From: Selaginella moellendorffii
Lineage: Eukaryota > Streptophyta > Lycopodiopsida > Selaginellales > Selaginellaceae
Length of the DNA: 64,000 nt
Direction of reading: 5' to 3'
Assembly: GCF_000143415.4 (NCBI RefSeq)
Contig: NW_003314264.1
Coordinates: 3,011,444-3,075,443, forward strand
Part shown: positions 10,915 to 22,543 of the stretch, piece after piece
Numbering within the stretch: position 1 is the stretch's first letter
Layout of the letters: the number at the start of each line of letters is the position of its first letter
Translations under genes and position numbers: made by a program
The notes under the pieces: model-generated
Database searches by the model: none
What the model was told of the DNA's origin: nothing
The model's input: the letters and a program-made list of their open reading frames with translations, nothing else

Positions 10915-11779
10915 CTATAAACTCTTGAATTTGGACTTCCTGAAAAATCACCCAACTTAGTATTATTCAAACCCAAGGATATTTAACCTCAAATATCCCA
11001 AGATCCTTAACCGATTGGAAAAAAAGGTGCACTTTTGTTTATAGGTCCGTTCCCTTTATGTTTGAACCCTTATGAATCATCTTTTGAGTTGTTCCCTTTG
11101 GTTGCTTAAAATCCACCATGCTTCTCTACACGTTCACTCCCTCGTGAATAGAAGCTGAGAACCATAGCTCTCCTAAGAGCCTTGCTCTCTTGACACCCTA
11201 CTTCTGGGGTCAAGCCCAGCCGGAGCAAACTAAACCAACCAAATGTCAATTAGAAAAGGAGGCGCACTTTTGTTCATAGGCCCTTTCTCTCTATATTTGA
11301 ACATTTATGAATAATCTTTTGAGTTGTTCCCTTTAGTTACCACGCTTCCCTGCAAGTTCACACCCTCATGAATAGAAGCTGAGAACCACAGCTCTCATGA
11401 GAGCCCCACTCTCTTACCCCTCGGGTCAAGCCCAGTCGGAGTAAATTGGACCAACCAAATGAATAGAAGCTGAGAACCACAGCTCTCATAAGAGCCCCAC
11501 TCTCTTACCCCTCGGGTCAAGCCCAGTCGGAGTAAATTGGACCAACCAAATGTCAATCAACATGTGGTATGATTCCTCTAACCAATCAACAAAGTCGAAT
11601 TTGAAACCCCTCTAATACCAAATGTAAACTCTTGAATTTGGACTTCCCAAAAGGTCATCAAGCCCAATACTATTTAAACCCAAGGACACTTAACCTTAAG
11701 TATCCCAAGACCCTTAACTGATTGGAAAAAAGAGTGCACTCTTATTCATAAGCCCTTTCCTTTTTATATTTGAACCTTT
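10915..11779. repeat. Cluster of a non-coding repeat family with 91-bp tandem duplication
   Basis: At least three partial copies of one family begin with a TAAACTCTTGAATTTGGACTT-like start (10918, 11625 and, across the giant transposon, 33422 and 33768). Landmarks are GTGCACTTTTGTT, CTTATGAAT..TCTTTTGAGTTGTTCC and GAATAGAAGCTGAGAACC. Bases 11370-11460 and 11461-11551 are a 91-bp tandem duplication that differs at about one base. The last copy is cut at 11779 by the giant transposon and resumes at 32823, so the other copies serve as an empty-site reference. Confidence 0.75.
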
Positions 11780-11803
11780 AAGCTATATTTCGTTAAAGTG
11801 GGA
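11780..11803 (+). repeat. Left terminal inverted repeat of giant transposon
   Basis: 24 bp ending in the core TATTTCGTTAAAGTGGGA. It is inverted at 32799-32822 with one mismatch (A/C at position 6). Confidence 0.85.
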
Positions 11804-12438
11804 TTTATTCAGTAAAATGGGACTAGGTACAAATTTTCAAGTATTTGAAAATGACGTGAAATTATATGTTTTTTGTCCAAGGGCTAGACATATCTGGGGC
11901 ATGGTGACTAACGCGGTGACTTTGTGTCCAGACTGAGTCCATCTGGTTGTATAATAAATCTCATTGTCAAGGTGAACAAGCCGAATCTGAAGCTAAAGAA
12001 GAGCGATGGCATGCGCGCACACACTATTTGTTTGTTCATTGAGCGTGTGGTGAGCTTCCAAGATGAATGTCATTCCTATTAGCCAGACATATAACTTAAT
12101 GGTGAGAACATTTAGATATTATTCAATGTTATCTTTTTCTAACGAATATAATTGTGAAGGTGTAGTAAGAGGCATTGCTAGTCTGGAGAAGTCATTTAAC
12201 TCATTTGACCCTTAGTGTATTTTCATGAAACTAAATAACATTCATATTATTAAGGAATTTCTCTAGTACCTTTTTTTTACGACATAGAGGCTTGCATTTC
12301 TTTCAAAGGTGATTTAGTAAAAGGCCTGAGGGCACATGCCATTCTATTTCTCAGACCGGTATTAAGATATACTAGTGCAAAGGGAAAAAGGTATTTGGTG
12401 ATCAAGTAAATGGCATGAGGGCACACGCCATTATAAGC

Positions 12439-12798
12439 CTAAGCGCTAGTGGACACCTCCTTTTTGGTACTCCCAGCGGTACTATCATCCTTCTCCGGGT
12501 CAATTGTTTTGTTTTGGATTGTTGTCTCTGACGTTACTGGGGCATTCTCGATAGTTGTTAATGTTGCCGTTTGTTCAGAAAAATGATCACCTGGAGTATA
12601 GTACGGGGAGTTTGGAAGACTTATATATTCTACATCTTCACCTATCTCCTTCTTCGTCTCCTTTTCTGCCTCACTTACAGATTTTGTGCTTGCCATGAGA
12701 ACGCTCTTCACCCTAAAATATGGAGTTCGTTGTGTTATAAAAGGAAACCAACACACACGCTGCAAGGGAATGATGGTACATAAAGCACGTAAGCCCAC
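12439..12798 (-). CDS. Small hypothetical ORF in giant transposon
   Basis: A 119-residue open frame on the minus strand, or 85 residues if the internal Met of MASTKSVSEAEKETKKEIGE is used. It is rich in Glu, Ser, Thr and Lys, hydrophilic, with no membrane segment and no recognised domain. It lies downstream of the DUF7869-type gene on the same strand and could be an exon of a longer transcript or an accessory protein of the transposon. Low-complexity composition and the lack of a second copy to compare keep confidence low. Confidence 0.3.
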   Translation of the reverse strand: MGLRALCTIIPLQRVCWFPFITQRTPYFRVKSVLMASTKSVSEAEKETKKEIGEDVEYISLPNSPYYTPGDHFSEQTATLTTIENAPVTSETTIQNKTIDPEKDDSTAGSTKKEVSTSA

Positions 12799-13335
12799 AA
12801 TATGGGTTTATGTGCCATTAATATGGGCCACACGCCATATTATTAGATTTATGCACGTGTGATTGGTAAATGCATATGTCACATCATCTTTGTTTTACCT
12901 CACACACTATATCAGGCCTAATGAACCATATCACATGTGCGCACATGCTATATATATGGAGAAGTATTATGCAAGAATAGAAAAATTCAATGCATGATTG
13001 TGGAGAGCAATGGCATGAAGCCACATGCTAAATAACATTTTAAAGAAAGAATTAAAATAGAAACATGCAAACAGTACTAAGTGGACCAAGACTTAGAAGT
13101 GCACAATTGAATGAGGTATTTCTAATAAATATTTCACTCACCTCATATAGGAATGGCTACCACTCTCAAATGGCATATCACCTCATGCCATCACCTTGCA
13201 ATTTGTTATAACAATCCGATGAATTCATATTCGACTTGTTCACCTTGAACTTTAAGTAAGATTTGCTAGAACAACTAAGAATTTATACTTGTTATTTGTA
13301 TCATCTCACCTAGGAATGGCGTAAGGCCACATGCC

Positions 13336-16300
13336 ATCACGCCTCCTCTGATTCAGATTCGGATTGTTCACCTTGAAATAAAATACATTAGAAACTTAGT
13401 AAAGGAATATTAATGAATCTCACCTTGAACCCGGGTTATGAATGCTCTTGCTGCATCTCTTGCATGGTCTGGCAAGGTGATGGTGGCACTCTGCTTCCAC
13501 ATCCAACCATGCACAACATTATCCACCGATATGCTCATGCTGGGATCCCTTGGATTCAGCACCCATCTCTTTTCTAGGCAATCCTTCGTATATCCGGAAC
13601 TTGGCTTGAACCACTCCACAGTTACATTGAAGGAGTTAGTTTCCGCGTCCTCCTCTGCATCAGTGATGCAGCGCCCCACCCATATCATTTGTTTTTTATT
13701 ACTGGGTCTGACAAGCACGACCATTCCTTTGCAGACCTGTACTGGATTGAATGCTGAATCCGGCTTTTTGTTCCTCGGCCCACAATAGTGATCCTCAACA
13801 TCGTTATCTATCACTGCATTTCCAGAGGACATTGTTCCGCTACTATCTGGTGCTCTGGGTTCTAGCCAAAAGGACTCTTCCAATTCTTCATATACAACCG
13901 GCCCATTTTGGATAGCAGATATAATCTTCTCCCAGTATTCGAGCAAAGGCTTGCACCTCTTAAAATAGGATTCTCCACCAAACACCAACCCCCTCTTCCA
14001 GAAGGCAATATGCTGTCTAATCCTGGCCACTATGCTTTCCTGGTCTTTGAGTCCATCCGGGTGCATCGGCCGTGGGGAACCCTGAGGAATCATAGGTTCC
14101 CCAGTTATGGGATCTCTCTTGAAAAGTTCAATGCCGTCCACTGGCAGCCACACTGTGTCCCATTCTCTCATCTTGTACCTCATCACTGGAGCACCGTCAC
14201 ACATGCTGAAATGAAACTGAAGAGGCTTGGAGTGGCCAATCAGCGTTTCGGATCCGTCCCTAATGTAGCCTCTTACAAACCCCTTAAAGTCTGGAACCTC
14301 TGTCACAAGTGCAGCTTCAACAGTGCCTTTGATGCAATTTTGGAATTCATCGTAGAGTTGTGGGAGGGTGAGGACATTGGATCGCCGGAGGGACTCTGCC
14401 AGGTGACTGAACATGGCATCGACGTCTTCATGAGTGTGCCCAACCATGAGAAAGCCAAGTGTAACCGTTTCAAATATGCCTTTGGCAACAAGCATCGCCA
14501 AGTACGCGAAGACGTACATGTTTTTGTTCTCACTGCCAGCATTGTCTGTTTGGAGCAGAAGATGGGGTGGAAGGCCACATCGGCCACAAGAACTTCCTTG
14601 AGATTCTGCTTCGTTTGGATGAGGCTGTGCATTCACCGGGCGACCAGCCTCGTTGGAATGGCATGAGGCCTCACGTGATAACCCTACAATCTGACGGCCA
14701 ACATATTCACTGGGATGGCATGGGGCCCCACGCGATACTGCAAGCCTTTGCTCCTCCTCCAGCTGAACCCTATATGGGGTTTGATCGACAAGGGCCTTAT
14801 GCAAGGGTTGGCCGTTCAACTCAGTCTGCGCACTTTGCAGAGACCTTAAGTGTTTTGCTAGGGACGCAATCATCATGTTTGCACCCCCGCCACCCCATAG
14901 AGGTACAAAGAAGTTCCCATAGTTCTGGGCACCATGCCCATGAGCGATTATGCCAAACAGAGACACAGGCAGCTACATGGATGAAGAGATTGCCTTGGGG
15001 GCAGGATTGAGTCGAGGTAAGCACGTCTTTTTCTGGTCCATTTTGTCGTGGATGATGCAGAGGTAAGAGTCAGGTCTCTCCATGGAGAGAATCCTGTTAT
15101 GATAATATGCAGTCCTGCAGCTTCTCTGCTCGATGTTGTGGTCGAGCTGCCTTCTAACCAACGTCTCTCGCTCTTGAGCGCTGCAAGAATTCTTCGACAA
15201 AGCCATTTTGATAGCAGTGCACTCGTCACACTTTGAAAAGCTGGAGTACTTTCCTATACTCACATCCCTGAACCTGTTGCTCCACAATCTACTAAATCTA
15301 GATTGGCTCAGCTTCCTGTAGCCATTACTTTGGAGTTCCCGATTCACATTTTCCAATATGGCCCCCTTGGTATACATGGAAGGGAGAACTCGTTGGGTGT
15401 CTTGTGTTCCATCTTCCAAGAGGCGGGTTTTATATGGTTGCTGCTCGCTACATGTCTCGACAAACCTCTTGAAGATTGCCTCTCCATATACAACATGACC
15501 CCTGGTTTTGTGCGTACCGTCGTTCCCATGGACTGCCTGTTGAACCCTTTGTTCCTCGAACTCAGTTTTGATTCTGTAGAATGTGGTTCGAGGGACTTTA
15601 TAAATGATTCTCCATGCCTTCATGCAGACCAAACCCCTCTGGAAGACCATGCCCCCCACCTGATGTTCTGAAGCATCAACAGATGACCGTAATGCCTCAT
15701 ACACAAAATTGCGAGTTGCCTTCCAGGACAATGTTTTGTATCTTGCTCTCTCCTCTTCAATAGCATCCCAATCAGCATGTTGACAGCACCTCCTCTTGCA
15801 ACAAGCAACTGTTGAGACCATTCGAACCTCCATCACCATTTTCTGCCTTTTCGGTTTGTTGCTCAGATCCCTTTGGCTGCGCTTTAGGAAGGTGTACTTT
15901 CTTTTCCCATGAAGAGATGTTCTGTCATCAGTTGTAGTGGTGTTTGATTGTGAATCCTTCACATTCTCAAACACTAAGTGCCTCAATTTCCACCGCACAA
16001 TACTTCCAATAGTCAGACTGTTTTCTTCTGTGTCAACAACCTCTAAAATCGCAACTCTAATATCATCCCAGCCCAATTTTTGATTAGCAACCGCATCTCT
16101 TGGATCGACAATTATGGCTAAGCCCTCAGCTACCACCTCCCCCTCGGGGTTGTTTAGAAACACCTTTGCCTGAATCCATGTAGCATGGTTCTTAAGATCC
16201 ACGGAGGGAACATGCGTCGCACTTGTGCTGTCCCCAACATCTGTTTTCTTCTGAAGATTTTTCAAGGCAACAACAACATTTACCCCGACGACCATCTCTC

Positions 16301-16478
16301 CTCGTTCAATAGCAACCACATTCTCATCGAAGACAGTCTCTACTAATACAGCAGCATTGCCTTCCCCAAGCCTTTGACAGTGTATAACAAAGTTCCGATC
16401 CATAGACACAAGGGTCCCTTTTGCAACTCTCTTCCCACCATTCAAAATGTAAACCTTTTCCCCAACCCTGAAGGCCAT
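13336..16478 (-). pseudogene. DUF7869-type transposase-like gene with one premature stop
   Basis: A reading frame of about 1,020 codons runs from ATG 16478 to about 13410, broken only by TAG at 14975-14973. One C to T change from CAG would create that stop. A 52-bp intron (13423-13372) then leads to a short acidic last exon (GEQSESESEEA) ending at 13336. The N-terminal third has two similar blocks (VYILNGGKRVAKG, then VFLNNPEGEVVAEG) like those seen in En/Spm-type proteins, followed by a basic Cys/Lys-rich stretch. Acidic motifs spaced like an RNase-H fold are visible: IHDKMDQKK, LLLQTDNAGSENKN and VGHTHEDVDAMF. GHTHEDVD with DN..ENKN is the hallmark I associate with DUF7869 proteins. A transposase role is inferred from the motifs and from position inside the TIR element. 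Two palindromes at 14658 and 14715 lie in coding sequence, 57 bp apart. Confidence 0.7.
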
Positions 16479-16724
16479 TCTGAAAGTGCAGAAAAGAAGT
16501 TAAAACCATACAAAAAATGATTGGAGAATGGCCTAAATCATAACATACCAAACAACCTCAATAGCATGAAGCCACATGCCATTATTCAAACATGCTATTG
16601 ACACCCACGTGAAATTTCGCATTCACAAAATTGGCATGAGCCCTTATGCCATTAGTGGTACCACAAATGGCATGAGGCCTCACGCTATCTCTGGCCTCTG
16701 CTAGCCTGTTGCTATATTCCTTTT

Positions 16725-16800
16725 GCCTTGCTGCAACTGTATATATTTTTGTGTGCGTACCTATGCACCCATACAAAAATATATACAGTTGCAGCAAGGC
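16725..16800. repeat. Perfect 28-bp inverted repeat with 20-nt spacer
   Basis: Arms 16725-16752 and 16773-16800 are exact reverse complements (outer end GCCTTGCTGCAACTGT), separated by 20 bases. It would form a long hairpin in DNA or RNA. It sits between the divergent genes of the giant transposon. Confidence 0.92.
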
Positions 16801-17045
16801 ACAAGTGCCGAATATCAAGAGGAAGCGGTAGCCACACCAAAGACAGTGCCGCTCACAACACCGCAACTACTCGTAGCGCTACTCGCAACACCGCAACTGC
16901 TCGTAGCGCCACTCGCACAAACTGCCACTCGCATAAACTGCCGCTCGCAATGGCGCTCGCAATGCCGCAACCGCTCGTAGACGCATAAACCACAGCTCAC
17001 AACGCCGCTTACACAAGCAACGCTCACTGCGCTCAGCGGAACCAA
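16801..17045. repeat. Degenerate tandem repeat of CTCGCAA/CTCGTAG units
   Basis: A GC-rich tract in which short variants of CACTCGCAAC, CCGCAACTGCTCGTAGCG and CGCTCGCAATG recur in no fixed order. A similar composition (CTCGCGCTCGCATCACG) returns at 18670-18830 in the first exon of the plus-strand gene. No protein assignment is made for the frames here. Confidence 0.6.
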
Positions 17046-17776
17046 GAACATGGTGCACAAAAATGATAGACCTAGGAATGAGTTCGAGAATTCAAAAATA
17101 ACACACGCTTGAACGTCACATCAAATCCTCTGACAAACCAGATCTTATGATTCCTCTGACAAATTTCAAACTGAGTAGCTTCTAGACTTTGCTGTCGGAG
17201 GTTGAACTTTGTCACATCATGTCCTTGCCTCGATCCAGCTGTGCCATGTCAGTGATTCGAACTTTGCCATGCCATGTCAGCGATCCGCGCCAAGATTATT
17301 CGCTGTGTAAAAGAATAATTATGCTGTGTGTGTACGTCCATTTATGGCAATATAAGGCCACATGCCATTCAAAGAATAATGCTAGTCGAGCATTTTTTGG
17401 TGCATTTTTGGGTTCAAAATTGCATGAGCCCACACGCTATAAAGTTTACCTGTACCAAAAATAGAAACAGCTTTATTTACTTGGGAATTTAAGTGGTTGA
17501 GGCATTTTTAAACTTACAAACACATGCCCTACTTACATTCCTTTGGTTGCTTAAAATTCAAAAATATTATAAACCTTTCTTTTTGCATTTTCAATGTTTT
17601 CAATTATTGTTTTTGATTTTCGCAGAACCAGCCTAGTAATCTATTTGCATCCCGTCATGTTTATAGCTAGCTTTCGTTTGTCCCCTTCGCTAGCCTGAGA
17701 TACATCTGCTCGGCATCTGCCTCTTACAGCATTTGCCCAGAAAGGGCATCTTTCTTCACGCAGCATTTGCCACATG

Positions 17777-17795
17777 TTTAGGGTTTAGGGTTTAG
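17777..17795. repeat. Telomere-like motif
   Basis: About two and a half plant telomere units (TTTAGGG) in a row. Such telo-boxes are common in plant promoters, so this need not be a former chromosome end. Confidence 0.6.
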
Positions 17796-17969
17796 CAATT
17801 CAGTAGCTTGATAAACATGCAAATACAGAACTTGATGCAAAATCCTTTGATATGTCACAATGCCCCTAGGACCATAAACACATTTCAATAGAGAGGGTCC
17901 TTTCATTTCATAACTCCTTACGTAGATCTTGGTGAAACCAGAGTTAGTGAAGTTAGTTTCTTGTGATCC

Positions 17970-18235
17970 CGCATCTGATTGTGATGTCCCTTTGCAGTGT
18001 CGATGGAAAGGTCAATGCACACCAAACTGTAAAATCTTGGAGCAAAATAACAGTCGGATCTATGGCAAATGCCCTTGAAACATTGTAAGGCTCGTGTGGT
18101 CTCATGTGGTGTCTGATCGAGATGCTTCTTTGCAGGGTCATCAAGAAAGACATTGTATACCATTCTGTAAAATCTAGTTGCGATCTAACGGTTGGATCTC
18201 CAGAAAACTCAAAAACATCTCGCACGTGTCAGAAT
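17970..18235. repeat. Diverged tandem duplication of about 130 bp
   Basis: 17970-18090 and 18105-18235 share the order CTTTGCAG, ACTGTAAAATCT and CGGTYGGATCT with many differences. It is an old duplication in the intergenic region of the giant transposon. Confidence 0.6.
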
Positions 18236-18495
18236 ATTCTAGGAATATACTCCTATGTGCCCCTGAAAATGGCATGCGGCCCCACGCCATTCAAGAGATA
18301 ACGCCAGATGACGCCGAGCATTTTTTGGTGCATTTTTTGGGATTTTTTATATACCATTCTTTATTTAGCTAAACATCTGGCATTTTTGGAAATACAAGAT
18401 GCTTTAGAATATCCAATCATGCATGGTATAAATATAGCGAGGGTATTAAATGATATCCCAATCATGATCTTTCTTTTGGATTTTGCGTGCATGCA

Positions 18496-18608
18496 GTCCG
18501 AGGAATGATGACGTTGCGGATTTCTATTGGATTTCACGTGCATGCATGCGCGCGGCGATCCAGAAATTAATGGTGGCGCCCAAGTCCGAGGAATGATGAC
18601 GTGGCGGG
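18496..18608 (+). promoter_or_regulatory. Paired CCGAGGAATGATGACGT repeats
   Basis: An AGTCCGAGGAATGATGACGT repeat followed by TGCGG or GGCGG occurs twice (about 18496 and 18582), just upstream of the predicted first exon. TGACGT is the core bound by plant bZIP factors. A regulatory role is inferred. Confidence 0.45.
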
Positions 18609-21600
18609 ATTATCAACTGTCGTGACATTTCGCGCGTGTGAGGTTAGGTTTTGCATTTTGCTTCGTACTCGCGCTTGCACACTCGCGCTCGCATCACGCT
18701 CCCACTCGCGATCACGCTCACATTCGCGCTCATCTACCTTCTCTACAGGTTTCTCATGTGCATCGGCGTCCACTCGCGCTTGCATCACACTCACGCTCGC
18801 ATCGCGCTCGTGTGCATCGGCGTCCACTTCAAGACACACCCAGTTTGTAACTTCGCCGCCAACTCCGCCGCCCACTCCGTCACCCACACGCAGCCCACTT
18901 GGCGTCCCGGGAGATTTCAGCGCCACTCTCCAACTGTAAGTGGCAAAGTAGCCTTGCTGCTACGATCCGCTGCACACACAGTGCACATTCACCAGCGAGT
19001 CCGGCCTCGATTGTCACGCCTCCATTCGGCTTCAATTGGTAAGTCTTTTAGGCCAAGTAGAAAATGGCATGAGGCCACATGCCATTCAGTAGAAACATTG
19101 GCATGCACCGATTGGGCTCTCGAGTGCAGTCCGGTTACAAATGGCATGTAGCCTCACGCCATCTTAGGATGCAGCCTCAAGACATCTGATGCAGTGGTGA
19201 ATGGCGTGTGGCCTCACGTTATTTCCAGCTGCTAGCTTTTCATCTGTCAGCTCTAATTGTTGTGCATTTCTGAACAGGCGAGGAATTGCGTTCTTCTTCC
19301 AGCCACTGTCAATGTGGATGCAGAGAAGTGGGAGGAGCTCACTAGTTGGACTTTCGGGATGGAAGGCGAGGATCTGAGGCTGTACAACACAGATGGTGGG
19401 AGAAAAGAATGCATGGGGATCCTCATCCAAGTGACAGACACTCCATGCAGTTCCATGCAAGAATATGGACTGGCACTTGTGGTAGAGACAGCGTCCGCCT
19501 TCAAGATCCACCTTGCACATCCTAGCGGCTTCCCGGAGGAGGGCAGCGGCTATGAGGAATTCCTAGAGGGAGCTAGGGAGAGGTTGTCCAGGAGGCCCAC
19601 AATTTCAAAGACACTGCGGGTCTATGAAGATCACATGGAATCCACGGACCTCACCTACGGCGATGTTCAAAAACTATATTCCAACATTGAGCCGTTGAGA
19701 GTGCCTCCAGTTCGCGAAGCGAAGGGGAAGGGGGTCGATCTGGAAACTACCCCAAAGCAGAAAAGGGTGGTCAAGCTCAAGCCGACGTCCGACTCTCCTG
19801 CTCCAAAAAAGAAGCTACTCGGTGATGCCATTGCCTCGAGTTCGAACACTACACCCACCAAAAAGAAGAGCCGCAAAGAGCAGAAAGAGCAAGAAGAGGT
19901 AGCAAAAATCGTCGCAGATAATAGTACTTGTTACTATTCCAACAAAGTATATACAATCGACGTGAGCCGTATCGACATCCAAAGCAAATACAACCACAGG
20001 CTAGTATCTGATGAGTGGGTGGAGAAACTGAAGCAGAAGATGCTGGCAAGTCCAGTAACACCCGACATCGCAGACGTGATCCCCTACTACCGAACAATGA
20101 AGGGCGAGACAAGGTTTTTAGACTTGATCAATAGGAAGGTGTTGGACGATCAGAACATCCGGTTCTATGCCGTCTCCGGGCAGCATTCTAGCTTAGCGAT
20201 GCAAGAGATAGTTGTGGATATTATGGTGGGCGAGGAGGTGAAGAAAGTCTTTAAGACAAGAGTTGTCCGCCTGATAAAAGGCAACTTGCCCCTCCGATCT
20301 ATCATATACATCTCCCACGCACAGAATGTCAAGCAAGAAACGTGCTACAAATTGGGTCTGCACGAGACATTGGCACGAACACGGAAGCTCTGGGTTCAAC
20401 TGAAGAAGCCACAAAAACCAGGACAAGGACGTGCACTAGCAACTAGCGCCTGACAGGTAAGCTTTGTTGCATGTGGCATAGCATGTGGCCTCACGCCATT
20501 TCCATTGCAGGAATTCTCGAGTCTTCTCTCGAAAACACTGGGGGTCAATGACACACTCAGCATCCATAACATTCTACTCGCGACAAAAGTTGTTTTTGAC
20601 AAATGGGTAGATGTGCTGAGGAGGTACCATGACGGGGAGTTGCTAAACTCAATGGGTGTGAAGGAGGGCCGGAAGCCCAATGATTTGAAGCTCAACGCCT
20701 TGCGTTTCTCACGGTCTTTAGACGACGACGACCTTCTGACAGTGGCTAATGCTCTTCTACGTGGTGAGGTAGTCTTCAACAAGACCAAAATGACTCCCGG
20801 CCATATTGTGACATACGAGGACTTGTGCACGACTCTGAGAGCTCGTGCGCTATTGAAGGATTGGATCTTCGAGCAAGTGGCCGTGGAGAGGGTGAGCATC
20901 GACACCACGCAAGAGATGATGGAAGCGCTGGAGTTGTCAAATGAAGACATCGACGAGTACATGAAGGGGGCCCCCAAGTTCATCGATCTGCTGCAGGATG
21001 CCACGAAAAGTAAAGTTGAGAAGTTGGATCAGTATCCAAATTTCATTAAGAGGGATGTTGACCGCCGGCTTCAGAAACAGTTCGACCCCGCAGCAGAGGC
21101 CTATCGAGAACCTTACCGGGTATACGTGAATTCGGATGAGGATCAAAGGTGGAGGAGCATCGTTTCCCGCAGAGATGAGCAGGTCAAGAACATCTTTTGT
21201 GTGATGGACTTCACAAATGAGATCACTCATGTAGACGAAGTCAGCTCCATCATTGACTTAATGGTGGGACTTGCGGAGGTGGAATCTTCAGTCCACTATA
21301 TGATCTACGACTCCGAATCCTATCACAAGTTCTGGAAGGCCTTGAACAAGGTGAAGGCTTGGTTGAAAGACAAGGAGATGCGGGAGATCCATGGGATAAT
21401 GGTTAAGAAGAAGATACCGACGAATGTCCGCATTTTCACACTCGCCCTTGTTATTGGTCCTGCAGCAAAGTGGGACTGGAGTGACTTCCCAGCTTCGTTC
21501 GACAAGGCCGATCGAATTGATCTGAGGGAGGTCAATTTACCCGTGCTTGAGGAATTGAAGACGGCTATGGAGCTTTCGAATCCAAAGAAAGCTCCAGGTG

Positions 21601-22543
21601 CAGCATGGGAAATGCTCAGCTGGGTCTTCAACGCAATAGCGGGTGGGTCACCTGCTTCCGACTCCAAGGGCAAATGCGTTGTCGAGTACAACTACGGCGG
21701 AATATTCTTTCGAGCCGCACTACTCAAGGGTGTCCCGTGTGTTGCGGTGACAAACTCCATTGAAGAGGTGACTTCAATGGAGCATATAATTACAGTTGCC
21801 AAAGAAAAATAGTATCTTCTCTGCGAACTTGGTGAGTACGCACTTTAAGTTTAAATGTTATCTCCCAAGCTCTGTATGCAGGAGCGTGGCCACCCCCAGA
21901 TGCTGAAACGGCGTTAACAGCTACTGTTGAAGATACCCATGTTGGGCCGAGCTCACAACCTGCACAAGGTAAGGTGACGTGAGGCCTCACGCCATTTTGA
22001 TTATAGATTGTTGTGAATATTCAGACACGAGGACTGAAAAGCACACTGGTGGCGCGTCGAAGAAGGACAAACAGACAAGCAATAGGAAAAAAGGAGGTAC
22101 AAATTATATTTGCAATGGCGTGTGGTCTCATGCCATTCCTTGCAGGAGACACTTCTTCAAAGGTAAAACAGGCAAGCACCAGCCAAGCTCAAACTGACAG
22201 TGGTCATAAAAAGCGAAAGCACGTTGGACAATCGTCGGGATCAGAGGCGTTTGATTCGAAAAGGAAGAAGGGCAACGAAAAGATGATAGGTAATGCCTCG
22301 CGGTTATGGCGTGTGTGCTCATGCCATTCATTGCAGATCAAGGGCTGAGTGAAAGCAGCCAGTCACCATCTCCTGACTTAGATTCCTATGGCGGACTCCC
22401 CTTCCCCAATCTCAATGGAGAGGTACAATGGATGAGGGATGCTTTTCAAGTCAGGGCCACGTTTTTCTCATCTCGTCGTCTTCGAAGGGTGCAAGAACGT
22501 GCAGAAACCATGTTAAGACAGTCGGGTGAGGATACGGTCCTAG

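Larger units (their letters stand above)
16479..18600. promoter_or_regulatory. Divergent intergenic region of giant transposon
   Basis: About 2.1 kb between the two oppositely oriented genes. It holds six palindromes (16561, 16631, 16667, 17344, 17419, 18269), a 28-bp perfect hairpin, a degenerate CGCTCGCA-type repeat tract, two and a half telomere-like units and paired TGACGT-containing repeats near 18500 and 18590. No gene of its own could be supported. It is the likely bidirectional promoter. Confidence 0.55.

Noticed and set aside
13908-14666. 252-codon plus-strand ORF
   Set aside because: It is the antisense shadow of the DUF7869-type gene, whose minus-strand frame has recognisable motifs over the same bases.
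17777-17795. Interstitial telomere
   Set aside because: Only about two and a half units. Telo-boxes of this size are frequent in plant promoters.
12006-22327. Palindrome series considered as a CRISPR-like array
   Set aside because: Spacing is irregular (tens of bases to several kb), units lie in plant introns and exons, and no cas genes exist. This is eukaryotic DNA.
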